From Gammaproteobacteria bacterium (GTDB taxonomy: Bacteria; Pseudomonadota; Gammaproteobacteria; Pseudomonadales; Azotimanducaceae), in NCBI GenBank assembly GCA_009841635.1, contig VXLJ01000037.1:1-63278 (forward strand): 63,278 nucleotides of DNA, read 5' to 3'. Positions 53,774-63,186 of the stretch are shown piece after piece; the stretch's first letter is position 1, and each line of letters starts with the position of its first letter. The notes under the pieces are model-generated. The model searched no databases. It was not told the DNA's origin and saw only the letters and a list, made by a program, of their open reading frames with translations. Position numbers and translations under genes: made by a program.

Positions 53774-54939
53774 CACAGACCGCCTGTGTTGTACGGATCT
53801 GCCGCGTCGCGCAGACCATCGCCGAGCACGTTGAATGCCATGACCGCGATGACCACGAACAAGCCAGGGTAGAGGATCCAAGGGGTCATCGAGATCACTT
53901 GATAGTTTTGCGCTTGTTCCATCAATACGCCCCAGCTAACAATCGGCGGCCGAATACCGATGCCCAGGAAGCTCAACGCTGTCTCACCCAATATCACCCC
54001 AGGTACAGCTAGCGTAGCCGTTGTGATCGTGTGACTCATGAAACTAGGCATCATGTGCTTGAAAATGATGCGATTCTGACCACTGCCGATCAGACGCGCC
54101 GCAATCACGAAGTCCTCATTGCGTAACGCTAGAAAGCGACCGCGCACCTGGCGTGCCAACGCTGTCCAGCCGAATAGCGACAGAATGATCGTGACCCCGA
54201 AGTAAATGCGCAATGAACTCCAGTGAGCCGGCAATGCTGCGGTTAATGCCATCCACAGTGGCAAGGTCGGCAATGATTGCAGCACCTCGATCATGCGTTG
54301 CACGATGCGGTCCACCCAGCCGCCTAAATAACCTGCAAACCCACCGAAAAAGACCCCAAGAATCAACGTCAAACCGATACCGAGCATGCCAATCGACAGC
54401 GAAATCCGCCCGCCATAAATGACGCGTGAGAGGACGTCGCGGCCTAGTTGGTCGGTACCAAGAAAATGGATATAGCCGGCACCAGTTTCGTCTTCCGCGA
54501 TGAATAGGTGGAGATTGCCATCGAACAGATTCCATAGTTCATATGGATCGCCGCGCGCGAAAAAGCGAAGCGGATATAGCTTCTCGGGATTCTCGCTGTA
54601 TTCGCGCGCCCAGGTTTCTTCATTGATGTGCAGGTCGTAGCCGTACACGAATGGGCGGAAATGAAAGGTCCCGTCGTGCTCAAAGAAGCGCACATCCATT
54701 GGCGGCGCATTGATTGCTGTTACGTTCCGATAGGTCGTGGCGTAGGGCGCAAAGAACTCGGCGAAACCTGCCACAAAATACATAAAAATCAGCACGCCGC
54801 CACTGACCAAGGCTAGTCGATGTCGTTTAAATCGCCGCCAAGCTAGCTGTTTAGGCGTGAGTAAATCGAGTTCTTCTGGCGCGACCTGCGCGATGGGATC
54901 TTGACTGTCTGGTGGTCTTTCGAGAACTGCTTCACTCAT
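53773..54939 (-). CDS. Peptide-type ABC importer permease (DppC/OppC-like)
   Basis: Inner-membrane permease, 388 aa. An N-terminal cytoplasmic tail and TM1 (near 40-60) are followed by a periplasmic insertion of about 100 residues, longer than in E. coli DppC (300 aa), then the binding-protein-dependent transport domain. The EAA loop with conserved glycine lies near 295 (AARLIGSGQNRI). LGTDQLGRDVLSRVIYG marks the start of the conserved half. It overlaps the DppB-like gene by 8 bp. Confidence 0.93.
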   Translation of the reverse strand: MSEAVLERPPDSQDPIAQVAPEELDLLTPKQLAWRRFKRHRLALVSGGVLIFMYFVAGFAEFFAPYATTYRNVTAINAPPMDVRFFEHDGTFHFRPFVYGYDLHINEETWAREYSENPEKLYPLRFFARGDPYELWNLFDGNLHLFIAEDETGAGYIHFLGTDQLGRDVLSRVIYGGRISLSIGMLGIGLTLILGVFFGGFAGYLGGWVDRIVQRMIEVLQSLPTLPLWMALTAALPAHWSSLRIYFGVTIILSLFGWTALARQVRGRFLALRNEDFVIAARLIGSGQNRIIFKHMMPSFMSHTITTATLAVPGVILGETALSFLGIGIRPPIVSWGVLMEQAQNYQVISMTPWILYPGLFVVIAVMAFNVLGDGLRDAADPYNTGGL

Positions 54940-55915
54940 AGCGAATCCTCGGGTCTGACCACGCTAAAACGAGGTCTGAAATAAGCATCCCAACAACTGT
55001 GAGGATGGCGAGCAGCATCAAGAAGCTACCCGCTAGGTACATATCCTGAGCAAGCAGTGCTTGCAATAGCATCCGCCCGGTCGTGGGCAAGTTCAAAACC
55101 ATGGATACGATCGCTTCGCCCGATATCAAGGTTGGCAGGAGCAAACCGAGCGTACTGATGAACGGATTGATGGCGATGCGTAATGGGTATTTAAAAATCA
55201 ACTTGACGGGTCGTACACCCTTGGCGCGAGCGGTGACCACATAAGGTTTATTGAGCTCGTCCAGGAGGTTCGCGCGCAATATGCGCATCGTCACCGCCGT
55301 ACCACCCATGCCGACGACGCTAGCTGGAATAGTCAGGCGGGTTAGCAAATCAAGCAACTTTGGCAACGACATCGCTTGATCTCGAAACTCAACGGAATAC
55401 AGTCCACCAATCGATACGCCAAACCACTCCCAGGCGAAGAACATCACCAGCAATGCGAGCAGGAAGTTTGGCGTTGCTAAACCAATGAGAGCGACAACGG
55501 TGATCGAGTAGTCGCCAATGGAATATTGACGAACGGCGGAGTAAATGCCGAAAGGCACTGCAACGATCCATGTGAATAGCACCGCCGAGACGGTTATGAG
55601 CAATGTATAGCCCAACCGCTCCCATACTAATTCGTTGACTGGTTTTGAAAAGATGTAGGAATACCCTAAATCTCCCTGCACAAAGTTGTAAATCCAACTC
55701 AGGTATTGCAAATACGGCGGTTTGTCCAGGTTGTAACGCGCGCGCAGGTTTTGGACGTACTCATCTGACGCCTGCATCCCTGACGCTTCCATCCGTTCGA
55801 GCGTGGAGGTGACGATATCGCCAGGCGGCAACTGAATGACGACGAACACGATAACGGATATGAACGCGAGGGTCAGCACCATGCCGCCTAAACGTTTTAT
55901 GACGTAACGAAGCAT
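54932..55915 (-). CDS. Peptide-type ABC importer permease (DppB/OppB-like)
   Basis: Inner-membrane permease, 327 aa. The N-terminal RYVIKRLGGMVLTL helix, the periplasmic GDLGYSY segment and the EAA-type loop near 225 (ARAKGVRPVKLIFKYPLR) match DppB/OppB. Six predicted membrane helices. It pairs with the DppC-like permease to form the pore. It starts 30 bp after the substrate-binding protein gene. Confidence 0.93.
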   Translation of the reverse strand: MLRYVIKRLGGMVLTLAFISVIVFVVIQLPPGDIVTSTLERMEASGMQASDEYVQNLRARYNLDKPPYLQYLSWIYNFVQGDLGYSYIFSKPVNELVWERLGYTLLITVSAVLFTWIVAVPFGIYSAVRQYSIGDYSITVVALIGLATPNFLLALLVMFFAWEWFGVSIGGLYSVEFRDQAMSLPKLLDLLTRLTIPASVVGMGGTAVTMRILRANLLDELNKPYVVTARAKGVRPVKLIFKYPLRIAINPFISTLGLLLPTLISGEAIVSMVLNLPTTGRMLLQALLAQDMYLAGSFLMLLAILTVVGMLISDLVLAWSDPRIRYE

Positions 55916-55945
55916 CTATTAGTGTTGCTAATTAACGGCGTGCGC

Positions 55946-57907
55946 CTAGCGTGCTCCCTCGTCGATATACCAAGTTGCGGGATGGTTGGCGAGCGTCCAT
56001 CGATTGTCCCACCCCCAAATACCTTTTTCGGGTACGCCTTTCAAGCGCGATGAAACAACCACTGGGTGTGGGGCCAGACCTACTGTGCCGATCACCCATA
56101 AATTCTCAGAGCCGATCGCGAGCATTTTTTGACCAATCCGGTGCCGCTCGGCTTCATCCATCGCAACCCACATGTTGTCGACCGATTGTTGCAGGTCGCG
56201 CATAACCGGTGGCGGTTCAACACCTGCTTCACCTTCCTTCATGTACCACCGAGACCAATCGTTCCACATACCCCGGTCCCAGCTAATGGACCTTGCCACC
56301 CACCAGTCAGGGAACAACGGGAATAGGATGTCAGTGACTCGATCGGCATGCCAGAGGGTCATCTGCATTTCACCAGCGACGGCACGTTCACGCTGCAGAT
56401 TACCGTCCACCAGTTTCAACCTCAAATCGATGCCAATTTGTCGCCAGTATTCCTGCACCAGTTCCATCGTGATGCCTTTGGGCGTTTCAAAGTCGTAAAA
56501 CTCCAAAGTGATGGTGAGTCGTGAACCGTCTGGGAATTCCCGATAGCCATCGCCATCCAAATCCACCGCGCCAATCTCGTCTAGCAATTCCTTCGAATAT
56601 TCAGGCTTGTATTCAAGATATCGTTTTTCCCACTCTTCTTTGAAGAATGAGCTAGAAGGATGGACGGTTACCTGACGTGGGAATCCTCGCCCGAAATAGA
56701 TGATTTCATTCAACTCGTCGCGGTTGATCGCATGCGATAGTGCGGCGCGAAAACGAATATCCCAGTAGAGCTCTCGGTAGCGTTCGTCTTCGTAGTTGTA
56801 ATTTGGTTGGATGGCGACATCACTAGAGTGCAAACGTTGCCATATATGCACTTTGATTGCACCGTTGCGCTCACCTAATTTGAGTAGCGGAATATCCTGT
56901 GTACGCAATGCGAACGCCGCGAAATCCACCTGGGCAGTGGAAGCCATTGCGGCCATGATTTCGGCATTTTCGACCGTTTCCATATTGATTTGATCAATGT
57001 AAGGTAGCTGCCGCCCCTCAGGATCAACTTTTGGGTAATACGGATTGCGGAGGTACTTGCGCTTCATCGAGGAGCGCTCAACGAGCTTGAAGGCCCGCAG
57101 TGTTGGCACTTCAACGCTATCGTCTGAACCTTCACGCCGAATGTCATTGACTAGCTGCGTCCAATTCAGCGCCTCGTAGTCCTTGATCCGTTGGTCGAGC
57201 TCATCTTTATCGGTGTAGTACGGGTGAAAATCTTTCATGAAGTGCTTCGCATCGATCATGAAATCCCCGTACTGTGCGACGAAATTGATGAATAGAGGTC
57301 GTGGGGTTGGGAATTCATAGCGGAACAGCAAGTCGTCGACGACAACGACTTTAGATCCTTCGACGATGCGATAGGTCTCCGGGCTGTACTCGTCGTTATT
57401 CCATAAATCATTGAAGGTGAAGGCGAAATCGTGACTTGTCAGTGGCACGCCATCGGACCATTTAATACCGTCGCGCAACTTGATGGTGAGCGTCAAGCCG
57501 TCTTCACTTAACTCGAACCATTCAGCTAGGTTCGGAAAGAACGTCCGCATATCGGCCGAGATCGTAAACGCGGCTTCCCATTGAAAAAACTGCCAAAGAT
57601 CGTGTTGCGTTAGCCGCGCGATGCCCCCGTGATGGCCTGTTTCACGCAAGGGGTATACAACGATCGGGTCTTTAGGCAGGCGTTCCTCTAGCGGTGGTAG
57701 ATTTTGGAAATTTGGATGATCGATATCGCCCACGTAAAGTCGCGGGCTGTCACTGAATGTGGTGAGCCCGATTTCGCTCGCAGTGCGAAAAGGCGCGTAC
57801 CACTCCTCAGGCCACTCTTGCTCTTCAGCACTGATGTTGTGCACGAGCAATGTTGCTAACAGGACGGCATTGAGTAAGGAATGCGGATAGCGTTTGTGAC
57901 CGCGCAC
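55946..57907 (-). CDS. Family 5 extracellular solute-binding protein
   Basis: Periplasmic substrate-binding protein of the peptide/nickel/opine importer class, 653 aa. The signal peptide is about 1-27 (AVLLATLLVHNISA), with no lipobox. The mature part is rich in Trp, Asp and Glu, as in the larger YejA-like members (about 600 aa). The GTG start at 57907 has AGGGG seven bases upstream. First gene of the five-gene importer operon, divergent from the Ldh2-type gene. The ligand is unknown; the propeller and Ldh2 neighbours make a sugar acid or lactone as likely as a peptide (inference). Confidence 0.9.
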   Translation of the reverse strand: MRGHKRYPHSLLNAVLLATLLVHNISAEEQEWPEEWYAPFRTASEIGLTTFSDSPRLYVGDIDHPNFQNLPPLEERLPKDPIVVYPLRETGHHGGIARLTQHDLWQFFQWEAAFTISADMRTFFPNLAEWFELSEDGLTLTIKLRDGIKWSDGVPLTSHDFAFTFNDLWNNDEYSPETYRIVEGSKVVVVDDLLFRYEFPTPRPLFINFVAQYGDFMIDAKHFMKDFHPYYTDKDELDQRIKDYEALNWTQLVNDIRREGSDDSVEVPTLRAFKLVERSSMKRKYLRNPYYPKVDPEGRQLPYIDQINMETVENAEIMAAMASTAQVDFAAFALRTQDIPLLKLGERNGAIKVHIWQRLHSSDVAIQPNYNYEDERYRELYWDIRFRAALSHAINRDELNEIIYFGRGFPRQVTVHPSSSFFKEEWEKRYLEYKPEYSKELLDEIGAVDLDGDGYREFPDGSRLTITLEFYDFETPKGITMELVQEYWRQIGIDLRLKLVDGNLQRERAVAGEMQMTLWHADRVTDILFPLFPDWWVARSISWDRGMWNDWSRWYMKEGEAGVEPPPVMRDLQQSVDNMWVAMDEAERHRIGQKMLAIGSENLWVIGTVGLAPHPVVVSSRLKGVPEKGIWGWDNRWTLANHPATWYIDEGAR

Positions 57908-58065
57908 CGTTATGCCCCTAGCCTTCCATTTTGATATACATGGTCATATTAACTACGCCTTTGCGTACTGCGGTCGTCGATGGTTGCCTAACAAGCAGCG
58001 CATACCGCACCAAGACATTAATAAGCTCACCATAATTCGCGCCGATTTTTTCACGAGCTCGACGC

Positions 58066-59130
58066 ATGCAACTTGCGGCCAGCCAATTAGAGGCGTTTGT
58101 TACCGAGATCTTCGTTGCCGCAGGTGCGGTGGAAAACGTCGCCCGACAGACGGCTGGGCATCTTGCGCTCGCGAATCTCAAAGGGCATGACTCCCACGGT
58201 GTTGTCATGGCGCCGTCTTATGTGACAAACATCAAGCGCGGTTTTTTAAACCCACATGCTCATATGAGCGTTGTCAAAGATTCAGGCGGCGTGGTGTTAA
58301 TTGACGGCGGGACTGGTTTTGGACAAGTTGTTGGTGCGGAATCGACTGCTTTTGCGATCGACCGTGCTCGCGACAACGGAATCGCTTGCGTGGGTCTGCG
58401 TAACGCTCATCATCTTGGGCGCATTGGAACGTACGGTGAAATGTGCGCGGACGCAGGGATGGTGTCGGTACATTTTGTCAATGTGGTTGGTCACGAACCA
58501 CTCGTTGCACCCTTCGGCGGCGCCGAAGCTCGCCTGCAAACAAATCCTTTTTGCACCGTCGTGCCTCGTGTGAACGGACCACCGATCGTATTGGATATGG
58601 CGACTAGCTTTATTGCATTTGGGAAAGTCAAGGTTGCATATAACGCTGGTAAGACCATTCGCAACGGCGCGCTGGTTGACCACGAAGGGGTTCCAACCAA
58701 TGATCCGAATGTGATGTTCACTCGTCCTGGCGGTTCTGTACAACCATTTGGACTTTACAAGGGATATGGCCTCGCATTGATGTGCGAATTGTTAGGCGGC
58801 GCACTAGTAGGCGAATGGACGATGCAACCGGCGCACGAGCGAACTGGCACGGTCATAAACAACATGCTCATGCTGGTTTTGAATCCAGAGGCGTTTGGTG
58901 GTACTGAACGTTTTCAGCAAGAAATCGACGGGATGGTCGACTATCTCTATGCCACGAAGCCAGCCAAAGGCGTCGACAAGGTGCGCATACCCGGTGAACC
59001 GGAGCGTGAGACGTTCGCTGACCGCTCTGTTAATGGCGTGCCAGTCGACGAGCGGTCCTGGCAGGAACTAGCAGGCGCGGCGAAATTAGCGGGTTTGGCC
59101 GAGGATGCGGTGGCGAAATACGCCGCCTGA
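58066..59130 (+). CDS. Ldh2/malate-L-lactate dehydrogenase family protein
   Basis: NAD(P)-dependent oxidoreductase of the Ldh2 family (sulfolactate, ureidoglycolate, 2,3-diketogulonate and related 2-hydroxy acid dehydrogenases), 354 aa. Conserved are KGHDSHGV (near 39-46) and NAHHLGRIGTY (near 109-119, with the catalytic histidine), and the LDMATS cofactor region near 177. It diverges from the solute-binding protein gene (158 bp between starts), so it may be co-regulated with the importer. Substrate cannot be read from sequence. Confidence 0.9.
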   Translation: MQLAASQLEAFVTEIFVAAGAVENVARQTAGHLALANLKGHDSHGVVMAPSYVTNIKRGFLNPHAHMSVVKDSGGVVLIDGGTGFGQVVGAESTAFAIDRARDNGIACVGLRNAHHLGRIGTYGEMCADAGMVSVHFVNVVGHEPLVAPFGGAEARLQTNPFCTVVPRVNGPPIVLDMATSFIAFGKVKVAYNAGKTIRNGALVDHEGVPTNDPNVMFTRPGGSVQPFGLYKGYGLALMCELLGGALVGEWTMQPAHERTGTVINNMLMLVLNPEAFGGTERFQQEIDGMVDYLYATKPAKGVDKVRIPGEPERETFADRSVNGVPVDERSWQELAGAAKLAGLAEDAVAKYAA

Positions 59131-59148
59131 GTGCGTATAGCCCACGAG

Positions 59149-60756
59149 TTACTGACGCACGACCACTTCGTCGGCTTTCATATCTAAGGCAGCATCCAAT
59201 AGGGCTTGGGTGTACTCAGTTTCAGGCGCTTCGAAAATCTTTTTCGAGTCACCTTGTTCCAAGATCACGCCGTCCCGCATGACAATAACCCAGTTCGCCA
59301 ACGCGCGCACAACTTTTAAATCGTGACTGACGAATAAGTAAGCGAGATCGTGGTCTCGTTGCAATTTGCGCAGCAGATCGACGATTTGTGCTTGCACAGA
59401 CATGTCCAACGCGGAGGTGGGTTCGTCGAGCACCACGAATTTCGGCTTTAACACCATCGCTCGTGCGATGGATATCCGTTGCCTTTGTCCACCTGAAAAC
59501 TCGTGCGGATAGCGAATCATCATGTCCGGATCGAGATCCACCTCGCGCATCACTTCGGCCACGCTTGCACGGCGCTCTGTTTTTGACATATGTGGATGAT
59601 GGACGCCAAGGCCTTCTTCAATAATGTTTTGCACCGACATACGCGGCGATAGACTGCCATAGGGATCTTGGAAGACAATCTGCATGTCCCGCCGCAGTTT
59701 CGTCAAATCTTTGCGCTTCAAGCCCTGAAGATTGGTGCCGTTAAAGGTCAATTCCCCTTCACTGGGGAGCATCCGCAGCATGGCGAGTCCTAGGGTCGTT
59801 TTACCTGAACCTGATTCACCGACGACGCCAACGGTTTGGCCTGCGCGGACAACGACGTCCACGTTGTCGACCGCGGTCAGAAAGTCGCTCTTCCCAAACC
59901 ATCCTTTGCCGAGCTGATAGCGCACGGTGAAGTTTGTTGCGGACGCCGTAACAGGTGCTTCTTGATTGGATTCGACTGGATCGCCAGAGGGTTCGGCTGC
60001 CAGCAGTGCTTGGGTGTATGCGTGCTTTGGCGCACCGAAGATTTGTTGGTTTTCACCATGTTCGACGATTTCGCCATTGTTCATCACGCAAACTCGATTT
60101 GCAGTGTGGCGGACGATGCCAAGATCATGCGTAATTAATAGGATCGCCATGTTGAGCTGATCTTGCAGATCTTGAAGGAGTTTCAGAATTTGCGCTTGAA
60201 TCGTCACATCTAAAGCGGTGGTAGGTTCATCCGCAATGAGCAGCTGTGGTTCGTTAGCCAACGCCATGGCGATCATCACGCGTTGCCGTTGTCCGCCAGA
60301 TAGTTCATGGGGGTAAGCGTTCAGGCGTTCTTCTGCGTTTTGCAAACCGACGAGTTCGAGCAATTCAAGCGTTCGTTCCCGTGCATCCCGTTTGGTCATA
60401 CCTCGATGGACGATGAGCGATTCCCCGACTTGCTTGGAAATCTTGTGCAGAGGGTTCAATGAGGTCATCGGCTCTTGGAAAATCATGCTGACCTTGACCC
60501 CGCGAATGTCCAAAAGCGCGTGGTTGGGTGCGCCCATGACCTCCGTGCCATCGACTTTAATACTGCCGGATGGATGTGAAGCTTGGGGGTACGGTAGTAG
60601 CTGCAATACCGATAGAGCGGTTACAGACTTGCCGGAGCCTGATTCGCCTACCAAGGCTACGGTTTCGCCCTGCTGAATGTCGAAGGAGACGCCGCGCACG
60701 GCTTCGTTCTCGCCGAAATTTACGCGCAGATCGTCGACTTCAAGGATTGCTCCCAA
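59149..60756 (-). CDS. YejF-like double ABC ATPase
   Basis: Two full ABC ATPase domains in one chain of 535 aa, as in YejF of the microcin C/peptide importer. First Walker A GESGSGKS (37-44), second GESGSGKT (313-320); each half has its SGGQRQR signature, Walker B and D-loop. This is a second set of importer ATPases near a transporter that already has two. No permease genes (YejB/E) accompany it, so it may serve the 51-58 kb importer, or an importer elsewhere. Confidence 0.92.
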   Translation of the reverse strand: MGAILEVDDLRVNFGENEAVRGVSFDIQQGETVALVGESGSGKSVTALSVLQLLPYPQASHPSGSIKVDGTEVMGAPNHALLDIRGVKVSMIFQEPMTSLNPLHKISKQVGESLIVHRGMTKRDARERTLELLELVGLQNAEERLNAYPHELSGGQRQRVMIAMALANEPQLLIADEPTTALDVTIQAQILKLLQDLQDQLNMAILLITHDLGIVRHTANRVCVMNNGEIVEHGENQQIFGAPKHAYTQALLAAEPSGDPVESNQEAPVTASATNFTVRYQLGKGWFGKSDFLTAVDNVDVVVRAGQTVGVVGESGSGKTTLGLAMLRMLPSEGELTFNGTNLQGLKRKDLTKLRRDMQIVFQDPYGSLSPRMSVQNIIEEGLGVHHPHMSKTERRASVAEVMREVDLDPDMMIRYPHEFSGGQRQRISIARAMVLKPKFVVLDEPTSALDMSVQAQIVDLLRKLQRDHDLAYLFVSHDLKVVRALANWVIVMRDGVILEQGDSKKIFEAPETEYTQALLDAALDMKADEVVVRQ

Positions 60757-60842
60757 CCTATCTCTCCTTCAGCGACCGGATGGTCGCGAATAGCGTGCGA
60801 ATCGCTACAAACTAGCGTCGTTAGCGAAGCCGCAATTTTGCA

Positions 60843-61571
60843 TTAACGAACGTTGCGCTCGAACATTGCGAACAATCGTGACCAGTGTCGTTCAGCAGAC
60901 TCCTTAGAGAACATGCCGTCACGTTGCGGAAATACAAATCCGTGCTGGGCTGCTGGGTACCACTCAATCCGGTAATTGATCCCTGTTTCTTTCAAGTGAG
61001 CATCTAAAGGATCTATCATCGATGGTGGCGCAAGTTGATCCAGTTCAGCGCACGCGAAATACATCTCACCCTGTATCTTGTCCGCGTTCAGATGTGGGGA
61101 ATCAGCTGCGTCGGTGTACAACTTGACGCCATGCACGGACGCGGCAGCCTTGATGCGATCAGGAAATGCTGCTGCCGCAGCGAATACGAAGGGTCCGCTC
61201 ATGCAGTAGCCAGTGATGCCGACGGGTCCACCACGAGCGTCCGGTTCCTGCGCCATGTGGTCGAACATCGCTTGCGTATCCTCGCACACCATTGCATTCG
61301 ATAGGTGATCCATGAGCTCGAACATGCGTTCCCGAGTCGCATCCGCCATCCCGAGATGGAACTCACGCACGTCCCGGTAGTAGAGATTCGGCAACATGAC
61401 GTAATAGCCGGCGGTCGCGATACGCCGCGCCATGTCGTGCAATTCTTCGCGCTTGCCTGGTGCGTCCATATAGAACAACACGGCTGGAAAAGGCCCACCT
61501 TCATCGGGTCGTGTGATAAAGGTGTTCATTGCACCGTCTTGGGTTTGAATGTCGATATGCTCTTCTTTCAC
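60843..61571 (-). CDS. Dienelactone hydrolase family protein
   Basis: Alpha/beta hydrolase of the DLH family, 242 aa. The nucleophile elbow is GYCMSG (cysteine near 118), the acid is in ELDQLAPP (near 178), and the histidine in QHGFVFPQRD (near 206). It likely hydrolyses a lactone or ester inside the cell. The GTG start at 61571 has AGGA seven bases upstream. It lies 86 bp upstream of the double ATPase on the same strand, so a shared lactone/sugar-acid theme with the importer is plausible but unproven. Confidence 0.88.
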   Translation of the reverse strand: MKEEHIDIQTQDGAMNTFITRPDEGGPFPAVLFYMDAPGKREELHDMARRIATAGYYVMLPNLYYRDVREFHLGMADATRERMFELMDHLSNAMVCEDTQAMFDHMAQEPDARGGPVGITGYCMSGPFVFAAAAAFPDRIKAAASVHGVKLYTDAADSPHLNADKIQGEMYFACAELDQLAPPSMIDPLDAHLKETGINYRIEWYPAAQHGFVFPQRDGMFSKESAERHWSRLFAMFERNVR

Positions 61572-61715
61572 GAGTCGTTCCTTTGCAAAGCGACGCCAAG
61601 CATATTCACGCGAGAAATGACATGAAAAGCAGGAGGTGCTAAGTCGTGCCGAATTATTGATTTAAACGGGGCTTAGTGGTCTAACTGAGTAGAAGGCGTG
61701 CTTGGTGTTTGGGTC

Positions 61716-62531
61716 ATGCCAAATACTCTTTGGCTGAGCTGTGTTTTCGTTCTACTCGCGGCGGGGTGTGCAAATTTTGAGCACCCGCTACCTTGGAAGG
61801 AAAGCGCGGATTCGAAACAGTTAGTTGGAAATTGGCGTTCAATCGACGATGCGGTGACACCTTATGACGTGAGCATCGAACAGAGCCCTAATGGTTCTTT
61901 GGTCTTTGACATTGATCTGAGAATGCACGATGCTGCAGAAATCGAAAGACCGTCATTTGTGCGATCCGACGATGCTCAACGAGTTTCATTTGAAGGTCGT
62001 TTATTAGCCATGGATGACGTTCATCTATTAGAGGTGGCCATGGATACCTATCAAGAGATGGATGCTATGGACGACAGTATTAGCAGTGCATCAGAGCGAG
62101 GCTTTCAATTTGTACAGGTCATCAGTGATGGCGCGATCGCAGAGTTTCGCATGCTTGACATTTCATCGCTCGGATTCGTTGCTGAGGCGGACCTTGCCGA
62201 GGCAATGATTCAGCTTGCAGCGCCTAAGTATGTGGCTTGCCTTAACGACGAAGTGATTAACGGTCATATCGCGTCGGTGTTTAAGGCCTTGATAGCAGAC
62301 GGCGAGATGCCGGATACAGCGTTTTCAGATACCAGTTTAGCTGAGCTTGAGCAAGCAGTTGCGGACTACCAATCGCTGCAAGTCGACCCCTTCGAGGAAT
62401 TGGCATCGTTACGAACATGCGTTACGTTGAAGCTTCCGGGTGAACGTGTCGGTGAACTCTTTTATGATCACTCACAAGCGGTGTTTACAGGTCCGGTCGA
62501 GCGGATTGTCAGAGTGCCGGCGTTAGATTGA
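61716..62531 (+). CDS. Lipoprotein of unknown function
   Basis: Not recognised. 271 aa with an N-terminal hydrophobic segment ending in a lipobox (LAAGC), so it should be lipidated and anchored to a membrane. The mature part is acidic, probably mixed alpha/beta, with no repeats. The ATG at 61716 puts the lipobox at the right distance; a TTG at 61698 is an alternative. On the same strand as fur, but separated from it by 253 bp of AT-rich sequence. Confidence 0.7.
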   Translation: MPNTLWLSCVFVLLAAGCANFEHPLPWKESADSKQLVGNWRSIDDAVTPYDVSIEQSPNGSLVFDIDLRMHDAAEIERPSFVRSDDAQRVSFEGRLLAMDDVHLLEVAMDTYQEMDAMDDSISSASERGFQFVQVISDGAIAEFRMLDISSLGFVAEADLAEAMIQLAAPKYVACLNDEVINGHIASVFKALIADGEMPDTAFSDTSLAELEQAVADYQSLQVDPFEELASLRTCVTLKLPGERVGELFYDHSQAVFTGPVERIVRVPALD

Positions 62532-62784
62532 CTTGTTTTAGCGCCAAGCAACTTTAGGATCGAATACAACTATTTTTAATATGATTTGGTGAATATTTAC
62601 ACTAGAAATACTATTTTTTATCAAGAAAACACACTTTTTCAGTCATTTTCTACTGTTTTCTAGGTATCGAATCACTTTTTTATTGTCTTTAGGGCAGCGC
62701 GCCGATCGGTGCGAAGAAGGCAATTGGTTATACATTGGCTTGCCGCGATGTGCTACACTTCAACTTGGACGAATTCGGTGCGCC
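62532..62784 (+). promoter_or_regulatory. AT-rich region upstream of fur
   Basis: 253 bp; the first 150 are very AT-rich with T-tracts and a repeated ACTATTTTT (near 62568 and 62611), typical of an upstream activating or curved region. A TACACT at 62754-62759 could be a -10 element, but no convincing -35 lies at normal distance. Presumably the fur control region; a Fur box could not be identified by eye. Confidence 0.35.
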
Positions 62785-63186
62785 ATGGGCCAAAAAGATA
62801 TCCGAAATGCGGGTCTTCGCGTTACATTACCAAGGCTGCTTGTATTGCAGGTTTTAGAGGAAGCCGAGCCGCATCACCTGTCAGCGGAAGCGATATACAA
62901 GAAGCTCCTTGAACTGGATGAGTCCATAGGTCATGCGACCGTTTATCGCGTGCTTATGCAGTTTGAAAACGCCCAAATCGTCAAGCGGCACAACTTTGAG
63001 GAAGGTCATGCCGTCTATGAACTTGCAAGCGGCGAACATCACGATCATATGGTGGACGTGGTAACAGGTGAGATTACCGAATTTGTCAATGACAGGCTTG
63101 AAGAGATTCAATTAGAAATCGCAAAAGAACACGGTGTCGAATTAGTCGACCACGAGCTCGTACTGTACGTTAAAGCCGCGTCGTAG
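62785..63186 (+). CDS. fur: Ferric uptake regulator Fur, cysteine-free
   Basis: Iron-responsive repressor, 133 aa from the ATG at 62785; an upstream frame adds 34 residues with no match to the family. The N-terminal winged helix (AGLRVTLPRLLVLQVLEE, GHATVYRVLMQFE) and the metal-binding HHDH (85-88) are intact. The CxxC that holds the structural zinc in E. coli Fur is D91-V-V-T94, and the protein has no cysteine at all, as in some alphaproteobacterial Fur proteins. It should bind DNA with Fe2+ at the remaining site. Confidence 0.92.
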   Translation: MGQKDIRNAGLRVTLPRLLVLQVLEEAEPHHLSAEAIYKKLLELDESIGHATVYRVLMQFENAQIVKRHNFEEGHAVYELASGEHHDHMVDVVTGEITEFVNDRLEEIQLEIAKEHGVELVDHELVLYVKAAS

